This document shows positions 1 to 6,092 of a stretch of DNA of 7,136 bases, one piece after another. The stretch is from positions 1-7,136 of the forward strand of contig JAEZRB010000195.1 in the NCBI GenBank assembly GCA_023412975.1, in the 5' to 3' direction. How positions within the stretch are numbered: position 1 is the first letter of the stretch; the number at the start of each line of letters is the position of its first letter. Both the position numbers and the translations under genes were made by a program. Under the pieces are notes generated by a model that did no database searches, was not told where the DNA came from, and worked only from the letters and a program-made list of their open reading frames with translations. This stretch comes from Bacteroidota bacterium. Its GTDB lineage: Bacteria; Bacteroidota; Bacteroidia; Chitinophagales; Chitinophagaceae.

Positions 1-1
1 G

Positions 2-340
2 GTTAGTCCCTGTGTACCCTGTCGTATATCCCTGTTCCTCCTCACGGTGTTTGCAGTGCTGGCTACTTATTTCGCCTGGAAGGCGATCAAAAAAAGAAAC
101 CTGAAAGTACACCGCCAGATGATGGTCCGCAGTTATGTATGCGTGCTGGCTTTTGTAGCTGTTCGCATCGATAATGTTTTCCCGCTTGATTTTTTGTTTG
201 GCCAGATCAGCGATAGCTTGTTCCGGAGGGTGGTGAATGAATATTTCTTTTCGTTTGTACCATTGATACTGGCTGAGATCTTCATGGTCTGGATACCTTC
301 GGTTTATTATAAAAGAAAAATTGCAGCAAACCAATCATGA
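2..340 (+). CDS. DUF2306-type integral membrane protein, 3' part only
   Basis: The frame is open from the first bases of the window, so the gene is cut at its 5' end. A GTG at 47 lies inside a hydrophobic segment and is unlikely to be the true start. The visible 112 residues begin with a membrane segment followed by a basic stretch (WKAIKKRN) and then VHRQMMVRSY, about residues 36-45. This matches the His-Arg-x-x-Met-x-Arg-Ser-Tyr signature that I associate with DUF2306 membrane proteins. Two further hydrophobic segments follow, and the C-terminus is basic and probably cytoplasmic. The biochemical role of DUF2306 is unknown to me. The stop TGA (338-340) overlaps the ATG of the next gene (337-339), so the two are almost certainly co-transcribed and translationally coupled. 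Family call is fairly secure; function is open. Confidence 0.75.
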   Translation, partial: VSPCVPCRISLFLLTVFAVLATYFAWKAIKKRNLKVHRQMMVRSYVCVLAFVAVRIDNVFPLDFLFGQISDSLFRRVVNEYFFSFVPLILAEIFMVWIPSVYYKRKIAANQS

Positions 341-1071
341 AAGCTGATAAAATACTTTATCCCGGCATTTCTGTGTGGCTGCTCCTGCTGATCCCCGTGA
401 TCCTGGTCGGTTTTTATCCCACATACCTGGCAAAGTTGCCCGGCTCTATGGATGTGATCATTCATATCCATACCTTTTTTATGAGTTGCTGGCTGGTCCT
501 GGCAATCACGCAACCTATACTCGTACGCAGGAAAAAGATCAGGTGGCACAGGACGCTGGGAAAAATAAGTTATGTGATCATGCCACTTGTGCTCTTCTCT
601 GGTTATCTCGTTATCAGATTTTCCTACCAGGCACGGATCGACAGGGCTGGAGGGGGCGTTGTGGATGCCGCGACGCTGGCATTCATTAAAACGGACATGT
701 ACATTCCCATTATCTACCTGGCCTGGCTCGCGGTATTTTATACCCTTGCCGTGATCTGGCGGAGACGTATGATCTTTCACGCGACATTTATGTTTGCCGC
801 GATCCTTACGATGCTGGGGCCTTCGGTGGACCGGATCCTGATGCAGCTTTATCAGTATTTCGACCGTGAATTCGATTTTTTTGCAGAGACCTTTGTTTTT
901 ATACTGATCGATATCCTATTGCTGGGTTTACTGTATTATCACTGGCGTAAAAATTATCCTGTTAAAGCAGCGGTACTTGCCCTTTCCATTTATTTTATGG
1001 GTCAGCTGGGATATTTCCTGTTACCCAAAACGCAGGGATGGCAAATTTTTGTAACATGGATCATGGTTTGA
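337..1071 (+). CDS. Seven-TM membrane protein, DUF2306-like, function unknown
   Basis: This 244-residue protein has about seven hydrophobic segments, near residues 13-30, 43-62, 79-95, 120-141, 147-165, 184-201 and 210-228. There is no cleavable signal peptide. Histidines sit at membrane edges: H43 and H45 (HIHTFFMSCW), H71 (WHRTLGKISY) and H148 (HATFMF). The order of a His-led helix, a basic loop, HR..G, and a later H-x-x-F-M resembles the general plan of DUF2306 proteins. I read it as a diverged relative of the upstream gene, which has HRQMM at the equivalent place. Heme binding by the paired histidines is conceivable but unproven. The start is fixed by the ATGA overlap with the upstream gene. 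A 34-nt AT-rich gap separates it from the DUF3592 gene. Reality as a gene is secure; family is moderate; role unknown. Confidence 0.8.
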   Translation: MKADKILYPGISVWLLLLIPVILVGFYPTYLAKLPGSMDVIIHIHTFFMSCWLVLAITQPILVRRKKIRWHRTLGKISYVIMPLVLFSGYLVIRFSYQARIDRAGGGVVDAATLAFIKTDMYIPIIYLAWLAVFYTLAVIWRRRMIFHATFMFAAILTMLGPSVDRILMQLYQYFDREFDFFAETFVFILIDILLLGLLYYHWRKNYPVKAAVLALSIYFMGQLGYFLLPKTQGWQIFVTWIMV

Positions 1072-1105
1072 TATATAAACGATATTTTAATAAATAGATG
1101 CGATC

Positions 1106-1516
1106 ATGAGAGGTGTTTATTTTGTACTCGCAGGTTTGGCATTGTTTGGTTTTTTACCCCTGGCTATCATTCTTTACAAGCGCCGGCGTGTGAATAGGGT
1201 TCTAACCACCGGCCTGATGTCGAAAGCCCGGGTGTATGGGATCCACCCGGTGAGACGCCAGCCAACGGATATCGTGTCTTATACTTTTTATGATCAGCAT
1301 ATGAAACAGTTCTATGGAAGCATGACCTGTAAATCGGGATTGTACAAGATGGACGATGTGATCGATGTGTACTATGATCCGGGGAATCCGAAACTTAATA
1401 CCGTTAATGGTGCCTGGCAGTCGAGTGTTATACTCGGGTTTGGTATTGCTATCGCCGCTTTCATTTTGTTTGCCGTTTATAAATTATATGAAATGATCGA
1501 GTCGGGCGAGGCCTGA
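1106..1516 (+). CDS. DUF3592 domain membrane protein
   Basis: This 136-residue protein has one membrane segment at about residues 4-24, a basic stop-transfer KRRR at 25-28, an extramembrane domain of about 80 residues, and a second membrane segment at about 107-125. The middle domain shows the usual DUF3592 features: a small beta-rich region (SKARVYGI), VSYTFYDQ near 57-64, and YYDPGNP at 89-95, the classic end of this domain. Length and two-helix architecture are typical. The function of DUF3592 is not established. An ATG at 1098 is out of frame and runs into a stop at 1107-1109, so 1106 is the supported start. The gene follows the seven-TM gene by 34 nt and precedes the next CDS by 20 nt, so it probably shares their transcript. 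No Shine-Dalgarno sequence is seen, only A/T-rich leader, as expected in Bacteroidota. Confidence 0.85.
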   Translation: MRGVYFVLAGLALFGFLPLAIILYKRRRVNRVLTTGLMSKARVYGIHPVRRQPTDIVSYTFYDQHMKQFYGSMTCKSGLYKMDDVIDVYYDPGNPKLNTVNGAWQSSVILGFGIAIAAFILFAVYKLYEMIESGEA

Positions 1517-1536
1517 GATTAAAAAAAAGATTTTAC

Positions 1537-2007
1537 ATGGGAAAAGCTATACCATTGAAAACAAACTGGCTGGTTGCACTACTTTTTGTCAGCCTTTGCA
1601 CTCATGCCCAGCTCACGGAAATCAAACCATCTGGCGACTGGGAACTCCTTGGACAGGTAAAATATGTGGGCCCCGCCAAAGCCAGCCTGGAATATCAGGC
1701 CGGTACAAATGATACCACCTACCTGTTGTTGATGCGTGACAGCCGTTATGAGCTTAAAGAATATTTCAGCGTCCGTTTCAAAGGTGAAGGGGGCACATTG
1801 AATAATTTATTTGAACTACTTATCTCTTTTTTTACAAAAGAAAACAGGAAGAACAAGGACTATAGTAAATTGTTCTACCTCGGCGACAAAAAAGTATTTG
1901 TGCAGCACTTCAAGCAACTCACCGGTCACCAGGTCATGCTTTCGACTGATGATGGACGCATCCTGTTTACCGAGGGAGAAGTAAAGAGATTGTTTAATAG
2001 AAAATGA
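1537..2007 (+). CDS. Secreted protein of unknown family
   Basis: I do not recognise this 156-residue protein. It starts with a clear signal peptide: a basic n-region (K3, K8), a hydrophobic core at about 11-20, and likely signal peptidase I cleavage after THA (residues 22-24) giving an N-terminal Gln. The mature part is about 130 residues of mixed strand and helix, with no cysteine and no visible catalytic motif. A hydrophobic patch near 90-98 (NNLFELLISFF) lies before a lysine-rich stretch (KENRKNKD). The C-terminal part (GDKKVFVQHF, then VMLSTDDGRILF) looks beta-rich. The ATG at 1537 follows an A-rich leader and gives a sensible signal peptide. Spacing of 20 nt to the gene before and 37 nt to the hydrolase after suggests a shared transcript. 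Probably a periplasmic or surface protein. Confidence 0.7.
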   Translation: MGKAIPLKTNWLVALLFVSLCTHAQLTEIKPSGDWELLGQVKYVGPAKASLEYQAGTNDTTYLLLMRDSRYELKEYFSVRFKGEGGTLNNLFELLISFFTKENRKNKDYSKLFYLGDKKVFVQHFKQLTGHQVMLSTDDGRILFTEGEVKRLFNRK

Positions 2008-2044
2008 TTTTACATTTTACCCAAGGCCGTTTTAGTAGAGTAAC

Positions 2045-2893
2045 ATGAGAAAAACTTATTCTCTTTTATTTGCATTTTTCATTTTCCTGCATTCTACAAG
2101 AGCGCAAGCACTAGATACCATAAAAGTAAAAGTGCATGATCATATCATGACCCTCTACTCATCCGGCACTGGAAAGCCTGCAGTTATATTAGAAGCAGGG
2201 GGAGGCTCCAGTCATAAAACATGGGCATTGGTGCAACCAAAATTAGCTGGCTATGCCAGGATCGTTTCTTATGACAGACCCGGCTATTTGAATTCTGATA
2301 CATGTAATTCTCCAAGAGATGCGACTACTATTGCAAAGGAATTAAAGGAAGCATTGATAAAGGCCAAAATTCCTCCTCCATATATCTTATCAGGCTGGTC
2401 TTACGGAGGTTCCCTGGTGAGAGTTTTTGCGGGGCTATACCCCGGGGAAGTGGTAGGATTGGTACTACTTGATCCCGCACCTGAAGAGGTTTATGCCCGG
2501 TATGAAAAGGAGTTTCCCGAAATGATGAAAGAAGACCAAAAGTATATGCAGGAAATTTTGACAAGTAGAACCCGCCCAGGTGAACGCGAAGAGATGCGGA
2601 TGTTTGATATTTCAATGAACCAGGCCAGGCTATCGGATAAATTACATGCCACACCGACAACACTGTTGATAGCAGCAGGCAAAGGAGAAGGCGGCCAGGA
2701 TCGCGACACAACAAATCCATTAAATCGTGTATGGGTAGAGGAACTGTTGAAATGGGCGGTTAAAAGACCTACATTAGAATACGAGATCATTACAAGTAGC
2801 GGACATCATATTGCAAGATATCAACCTGATATTGCTGTTGAAGCAATTTTGGATCACATTCGCAGGTACAAGGTAAGACACGAAAGCAGGTAG
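2045..2893 (+). CDS. Secreted alpha/beta-fold hydrolase
   Basis: This 282-residue protein is a serine hydrolase of the alpha/beta fold. A signal peptide covers about residues 1-20, with likely cleavage after TRA at 18-20. The core shows the oxyanion-region sequence LEAGGGSS at 49-56, YDRPGY at 76-81, the nucleophile elbow GWSYGG at 117-122 with Ser119, then RVFAGLYPGEVVGLVLLDPAP at 126-146. The catalytic His is probably H254 in SGHHI. The acid is not certain from sequence alone. The YDR-x-GY and GWSYGG pattern is typical of esterase- or peptidase-like secreted hydrolases, and the substrate cannot be read from the sequence. The length is normal for the family, so the TAG at 2891-2893 is a natural end, although the same frame stays open for 56 more codons. 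Codon use is somewhat more AT-rich than in the neighbouring genes. Confidence 0.85.
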   Translation: MRKTYSLLFAFFIFLHSTRAQALDTIKVKVHDHIMTLYSSGTGKPAVILEAGGGSSHKTWALVQPKLAGYARIVSYDRPGYLNSDTCNSPRDATTIAKELKEALIKAKIPPPYILSGWSYGGSLVRVFAGLYPGEVVGLVLLDPAPEEVYARYEKEFPEMMKEDQKYMQEILTSRTRPGEREEMRMFDISMNQARLSDKLHATPTTLLIAAGKGEGGQDRDTTNPLNRVWVEELLKWAVKRPTLEYEIITSSGHHIARYQPDIAVEAILDHIRRYKVRHESR

Positions 2894-3063
2894 CAATGCC
2901 AAAGAAACTTGAAGGCGAACATTCATTATAAAAAATATAATAAGTTGGTAAGTATAACATCCGTGAGCAATAACAGTAGTGTATTAAATAATTACGATTC
3001 TTTTACTATTTTGAAGTTTGCACTCTGGCAAACTGGTCACCCCGAATTTCAACTGAAAAAATA
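2894..3063 (+). other. 170-nt AT-rich gap with a stop-free frame and a palindrome
   Basis: This is the longest gap in the window. It holds no recognisable gene. The frame of the upstream hydrolase has no stop after its TAG until TAA at 3062-3064, which shares one base with the next ATG (TAATG). That frame contains no ATG, only TTG and GTG codons. A 7-bp inverted repeat lies at 3015-3034. I see no convincing TTTG plus TAnnTTTG promoter pair: the nearest sequence, TATTTTG at 3007-3013, is one base short in spacing and lacks an upstream partner. No hairpin followed by a T-run is present. Confidence 0.4.
3015..3034. promoter_or_regulatory. Perfect inverted repeat before the amidohydrolase gene
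   Basis: AGTTTGC (3015-3021) and GCAAACT (3028-3034) are perfect 7-bp arms around the 6-nt loop ACTCTG, ending 29 nt before the ATG at 3064. No T-run follows, so it is not a classical terminator. It could be an operator or a 5' leader hairpin. A near copy lies at 5433-5453, also shortly before a start codon. Confidence 0.4.
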
Positions 3064-3918
3064 ATGATGAGAATTACAATCTTATTTCTTGTCCTGCTGG
3101 TAGCGGGATGCAACAGTACTACAACCATTGAAAGAAAAATATTCGATGTACACCTGCATGGAGCGGAAGATCCGGTAAATCAACTTAATCAGCTTCAATC
3201 AGGCGGTGTTAGTGTAGTGGCTGTTAGTACATCCTGGCAGGAGCAACAAGGCTACAGGAGTGATGAAAATTTGAAAGTGCTGACCGGATTATTTGTTCCC
3301 TGCCCAAATGGGAAAGTGCCATACAGTCTCCAACCCTGTTTTGAAGATGGAAAAGAATGGCCCGATATCAATTGGGTAGAACAGCAGGTGAAGGAAGAAA
3401 AGATCCGGTTTATTGGTGAAGTACTCACGCAATACCATGGGATCTCTTCTTCAGATTCGTTGATGTTTCCTTATTATGCCCTGGCTGAAAAATACAATTT
3501 ACCAGTTGGCTTGCATACCGGGTTAGCGGGACCTGATCATGGTTGTCCCAATTTCAAGGAAGAAATGGGTAACCCTGTGTTGTTCAGATCGGCCCTGGAG
3601 AGGTTTCCAAGGCTACGCGCCTGGTTTATGCATGGTGGCGGTCCGTTTCTCGGGGAATGTATAGCGATGATGAAAGAATTTCCCAACGTTTATGCCGATA
3701 TTTCCGTGCTCAACAACCCAGGTATCATTCCTGCGGGTGAATTTTATAAGCTCATGAAGGAATTGATCGATGCCGGTTTGGAAGACAGGTTATTATTCGG
3801 CTCAGATAACGCGGATATTGAAAAATGCATCGCCTCGGTGGAAAACCTGGATTTTCTTTCCGAAAAGCAAAAGCAGAAAATCTTTTATGATAATGCAAGA
3901 GTATTTTTCAACGAGTAA
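3064..3918 (+). CDS. Lipoprotein metal-dependent amidohydrolase (PF04909 type)
   Basis: This 284-residue protein is a TIM-barrel hydrolase of the amidohydrolase superfamily. It begins with a lipoprotein signal: a hydrophobic core, then LVAGC with the lipidated cysteine at residue 16. It is therefore probably anchored in a membrane with the enzyme outside the cytoplasm. The barrel shows the expected metal-site residues in order: DVHLH at 28-32 (H30, H32), GEV with E119 at the carboxylate position, LHTG with H151, MHGGG with H190, and FGSDN with D248. The set is complete, so the enzyme is likely active. PF04909 members include hydrolases and decarboxylases, and the substrate cannot be told here. 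Two ATGs in tandem (3064, 3067) are possible starts. The 3064 ATG overlaps an upstream stop as TAATG. The next gene begins 10 nt after the stop, so the two form an operon. Confidence 0.85.
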   Translation: MMRITILFLVLLVAGCNSTTTIERKIFDVHLHGAEDPVNQLNQLQSGGVSVVAVSTSWQEQQGYRSDENLKVLTGLFVPCPNGKVPYSLQPCFEDGKEWPDINWVEQQVKEEKIRFIGEVLTQYHGISSSDSLMFPYYALAEKYNLPVGLHTGLAGPDHGCPNFKEEMGNPVLFRSALERFPRLRAWFMHGGGPFLGECIAMMKEFPNVYADISVLNNPGIIPAGEFYKLMKELIDAGLEDRLLFGSDNADIEKCIASVENLDFLSEKQKQKIFYDNARVFFNE

Positions 3919-3928
3919 TTAAGCATAA

Positions 3929-5428
3929 ATGAAAATTGATATTAGGTTTCAACTGGTTTTGATCACAGCATCGGGGTTATTTTATTTTTCCTGCAAACAG
4001 GTAGGCAAGGATGTTCCCTACCAGTGTAATTGTTCACAGGTTGGGATCGATAGCAGCTGGGCGGATTCGAGTAATGTAGTTTGCTACCAGGTACCGGTAA
4101 GTCAACATACTAATAACGACAGCAGTAAAAAAATACTAATGGCAGTGGCCGTTGTAAAAGCTTCTGGTACCAACCCCATGGAACCGCTGCTTTACCTGCA
4201 TGGCGGACCCGGCATTTCTACGCTTAACAATGTAAAAAAGTATATAAACAGCCCCGCCTGGAAACTGATACGGGAAAAACATGATCTTGTATTTTTTGAT
4301 TACCGGGGAACCGGGTTTTCACAGCCTGATCTGTGTTCGGATCTGATGGATTCGCTGGGCAATTTTATGAAGACGAATCCGTCCATGGAAGAGTATTTTA
4401 AAAAGGAAATTGATTTATTTCGTGAGTGTGCTTCCGTTCTGAAAAGGGATAGCATTGACATTACAAGTTTTACTTCACCGCAGGTAGCTGCCGATGCGGA
4501 AGCCATCCGCGCTGCCCTGGGTATTGAAAAATGGAACCTGTATGGCGTATCGTATGGAACTTTTATCGCTTTGAAATATATCAAGCACTATCCGAACCAT
4601 CTGAACAACGTGGTACTCGATTCTCCATTTCCACCCAACACACCCTGGCTGGATTTTGTGAGGCCGATGAATGCTGTGTTGACTCATATACAAACCTATC
4701 TTGGCCAGGATAGTATTACCCGTCACAATTTTCCTGATATTCGCCGCGAACTTGGAACAGCAATACGAAGGTTAAATAGTAAACCGCCATTGGTTAACGG
4801 ATTAAATTATTGGGGTGACGAATTCGCCTGGTCTGTACAGCGTGCCTTGCTGAAACCTTCTTTAGTACCGCTGATCCCACTGGTGATCAAAGAAGTGGCC
4901 GCGGGTAACGATTCCATCCTAACAATTTGGAAGATGAAAACAGGTTCTTCGGACACCTATGGTAAATATTCCGCAGTACAGGAAGCGGCCATGCTTTGCT
5001 ATGAAAACCGGCCACAAAAACCTGAGGACAGGGCTGATTCACTGGCAAAGAAATTTCCTGACCTGGTTAGCTTTAACCTCGGTTTCAAGCAACAACTCTG
5101 CGATGTATTCCGGCCGGAGCTGCCCGCAAAAGATTATTTTGCCCCGGTGAGCAGTGATATCCCGGTGATGATCATGAGTGGTGAGTTTGATCCCGTTACA
5201 CCGCCTTATTTTGGCGAAATTGCGGCGAAGTCGCTTTCGAATGCCAGGGTGGTGGTCGTACAGGGCGCATCGCATGCCGTATTGCATTTTAATGATTGTA
5301 CGATGGATCGTGTGAAACAATTTTTGAAAGACCCGAAGAATGATCTTTCAAATGAATGCCAGCCTGAAAAGGGGAAAACAGCTTTTGCAACGGCTGGTGC
5401 AGAGGAACTATTAAAAAAATTAAAATAA
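3929..5428 (+). CDS. Exported alpha/beta hydrolase, tripeptidyl-aminopeptidase-like
   Basis: This 499-residue protein resembles secreted peptidases of the proline iminopeptidase / tripeptidyl aminopeptidase group, with a C-terminal TAP-like domain. The N-terminus has a hydrophobic segment ending in YFSC (Cys22), a plausible though imperfect lipobox. HGGPG at 91-95 is the oxyanion motif of this group, DYRGTGFS follows at 124-131, and the nucleophile is Ser208 in GVSYGT. The acid is Asp421 in SGEFDPVTPP and the base is His449 in GASH, giving a complete triad. The region between about 230 and 400 should be the cap domain. Several extra cysteines (C33, C35, C52, C136, C167, C457, C477) would suit disulfides outside the cytoplasm. 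It follows the amidohydrolase by 10 nt and is very likely co-expressed with it. Release of short N-terminal peptides is the expected activity, inferred from family only. Confidence 0.87.
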   Translation: MKIDIRFQLVLITASGLFYFSCKQVGKDVPYQCNCSQVGIDSSWADSSNVVCYQVPVSQHTNNDSSKKILMAVAVVKASGTNPMEPLLYLHGGPGISTLNNVKKYINSPAWKLIREKHDLVFFDYRGTGFSQPDLCSDLMDSLGNFMKTNPSMEEYFKKEIDLFRECASVLKRDSIDITSFTSPQVAADAEAIRAALGIEKWNLYGVSYGTFIALKYIKHYPNHLNNVVLDSPFPPNTPWLDFVRPMNAVLTHIQTYLGQDSITRHNFPDIRRELGTAIRRLNSKPPLVNGLNYWGDEFAWSVQRALLKPSLVPLIPLVIKEVAAGNDSILTIWKMKTGSSDTYGKYSAVQEAAMLCYENRPQKPEDRADSLAKKFPDLVSFNLGFKQQLCDVFRPELPAKDYFAPVSSDIPVMIMSGEFDPVTPPYFGEIAAKSLSNARVVVVQGASHAVLHFNDCTMDRVKQFLKDPKNDLSNECQPEKGKTAFATAGAEELLKKLK

Positions 5429-5432
5429 AGAA

Positions 5433-5453
5433 GTTTGCATACTGAAAGCAAAC
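5433..5453. promoter_or_regulatory. Inverted repeat before the secreted HDHRHEDG protein gene
   Basis: GTTTGC (5433-5438) and GCAAAC (5448-5453) flank the 9-nt loop ATACTGAAA. The element sits 4 nt after the upstream stop codon and 22 nt before the ATG at 5476. The left side GAAGTTTGCA is identical to the left side of the element at 3015-3034. A run of seven T occurs at 5469-5475, about 15 nt after the stem, which is too far for a classical terminator. A leader hairpin or operator is as likely. Confidence 0.4.
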
Positions 5454-5464
5454 GAGTAAATATT
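5434..5464 (+). promoter_or_regulatory. Weak Bacteroidota-type promoter candidate
   Basis: TTTG at 5434-5437 is followed after 19 nt by TAAATATT at 5457-5464. The known Bacteroidota consensus is TTTG, about 19-21 nt, then TAnnTTTG. The spacing fits, but only four of the six fixed -7 positions match. If real, transcription would start just before the ATG at 5476, and the -33 box would lie inside the left arm of the inverted repeat, suggesting regulation by a bound protein. Confidence 0.2.
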
Positions 5465-5475
5465 AAACTTTTTTT

Positions 5476-6075
5476 ATGATGAGAACTTTAACCGCATTTT
5501 GTATCGCATGTGTACTAACAATTGGTTACGCTACACCGGCATTTGGACAATCTACCCAAAACACGAATGACAGCCAGGAGAAATTCTGGCAGGCTTTGCA
5601 GACGCTATGCGGGAAGGCTTTTGAAGGAACGGTGGCGGCTGCACCTGCAAATGACACCGCTTTCCGGAATAAAACTTTACTGATGCATGTGCGGGCCTGC
5701 GGTGAAAATAAAATAAGCATACCTTTCATGGTCGGCGAAAACCGATCCAGAACATGGGTGCTGACCCGCGGGGAAAAACAGCTGGTATTAAAACATGATC
5801 ACCGGCATGAAGATGGATCAGATGACAGCATTACCATGTACGGCGGCGCGACGAGTAATAGTGGTTCAGCAACCATGCAATACTTTCCGGCCGACCAACA
5901 AACGGTGGACATGTTACCTGCTGCCGGGGGAAATGTTTGGTGGATCGAGTTGGAGCCTGGAAAATATTTCACCTATAATCTAAGACGTATGGGCAGCGAC
6001 AGGATATTCAGTATCCGGTTTGAAATCAGCAAACCTGTAACAGCCCCACTAGCGCCCTGGGGCTGGCGGGATTAG
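5476..6075 (+). CDS. Secreted protein of a conserved family, function unknown
   Basis: This 199-residue protein has a signal peptide with likely cleavage after AFG (residues 22-24). The mature sequence begins with a helix (FWQALQTLCGKAFEG, 37-51), continues with MHVRAC at 70-75, IPFMVGENRSRTWVLT at 82-97, then LKHDHRHEDGSDD at 105-117 followed by TMYGG. It ends with NVWWIELEPGKYFTYNLRRMGSDRIFSIRFEI and a terminal PWGWRD. I recall secreted proteins with these blocks in Proteobacteria and Bacteroidota, but I know no function. C45 and C75 could form a disulfide. The clustered H107, D108, H109, H111, E112 and D113 could bind a metal; that is inference. Tandem ATGs at 5476 and 5479 both fit. It lies 47 nt after the peptidase gene and 38 nt before apbE. 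Confidence 0.8.
   Translation: MMRTLTAFCIACVLTIGYATPAFGQSTQNTNDSQEKFWQALQTLCGKAFEGTVAAAPANDTAFRNKTLLMHVRACGENKISIPFMVGENRSRTWVLTRGEKQLVLKHDHRHEDGSDDSITMYGGATSNSGSATMQYFPADQQTVDMLPAAGGNVWWIELEPGKYFTYNLRRMGSDRIFSIRFEISKPVTAPLAPWGWRD
6041..6065. repeat. GC-rich inverted repeat at the 3' end of a CDS
   Basis: CAGCCCC (6041-6047) and GGGGCTG (6059-6065) are perfect 7-bp arms around an 11-nt loop, inside the last codons of the secreted-protein gene, ending 10 nt before the last base of its stop codon. No T-run follows, so it is at best a weak pause or mRNA 3'-end stabiliser. Codon choice for Pro-Trp-Gly-Trp could produce it by chance. Confidence 0.3.
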
Positions 6076-6092
6076 GATAAGGGATCAACTGG

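Noticed and set aside
375..689. 104-codon + strand frame inside the seven-TM gene
   Set aside because: Alternative frame of a clear membrane protein; its translation shows no recognisable motif.
307..780. 157-codon open frame on the - strand
   Set aside because: It lies opposite the seven-TM gene, whose hydrophobic pattern and ATGA overlap are clear. The translation is rich in Pro, His, Gln and Asp, without a domain.
1529..2015. GATTTTACAT occurs both before (1529-1538) and after (2006-2015) the secreted-protein gene
   Set aside because: A 10-nt AT-rich direct repeat without extension or other boundary signals is likely chance, not a mark of insertion.
2328..2790. Two overlapping - strand open frames of 130 and 99 codons
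   Set aside because: They lie opposite the alpha/beta hydrolase, which carries catalytic motifs. Neither translation has family features.
2896..2931. ATG mini-ORF of 11 codons after the alpha/beta hydrolase
   Set aside because: Too short, with no supporting signal, and in a frame that soon meets more stops.
3007..3013. TATTTTG as a -7 promoter box before the amidohydrolase gene
   Set aside because: Only one base lies between TA and TTTG instead of two, and no TTTG is found 19-21 nt upstream.
5433..5475. Hairpin plus T7 run as an intrinsic terminator
   Set aside because: The stem is only 6 bp and AT-rich, and the T-run is about 15 nt away and abuts the next start codon.
5839..5856. GGAT in YGGATS of the protein next to apbE as a flavinylation site
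   Set aside because: The known target motif is close to D-x-x-S/T-G-A-T. Here the S/T is Gly and the Asp position is Thr, so it does not fit.
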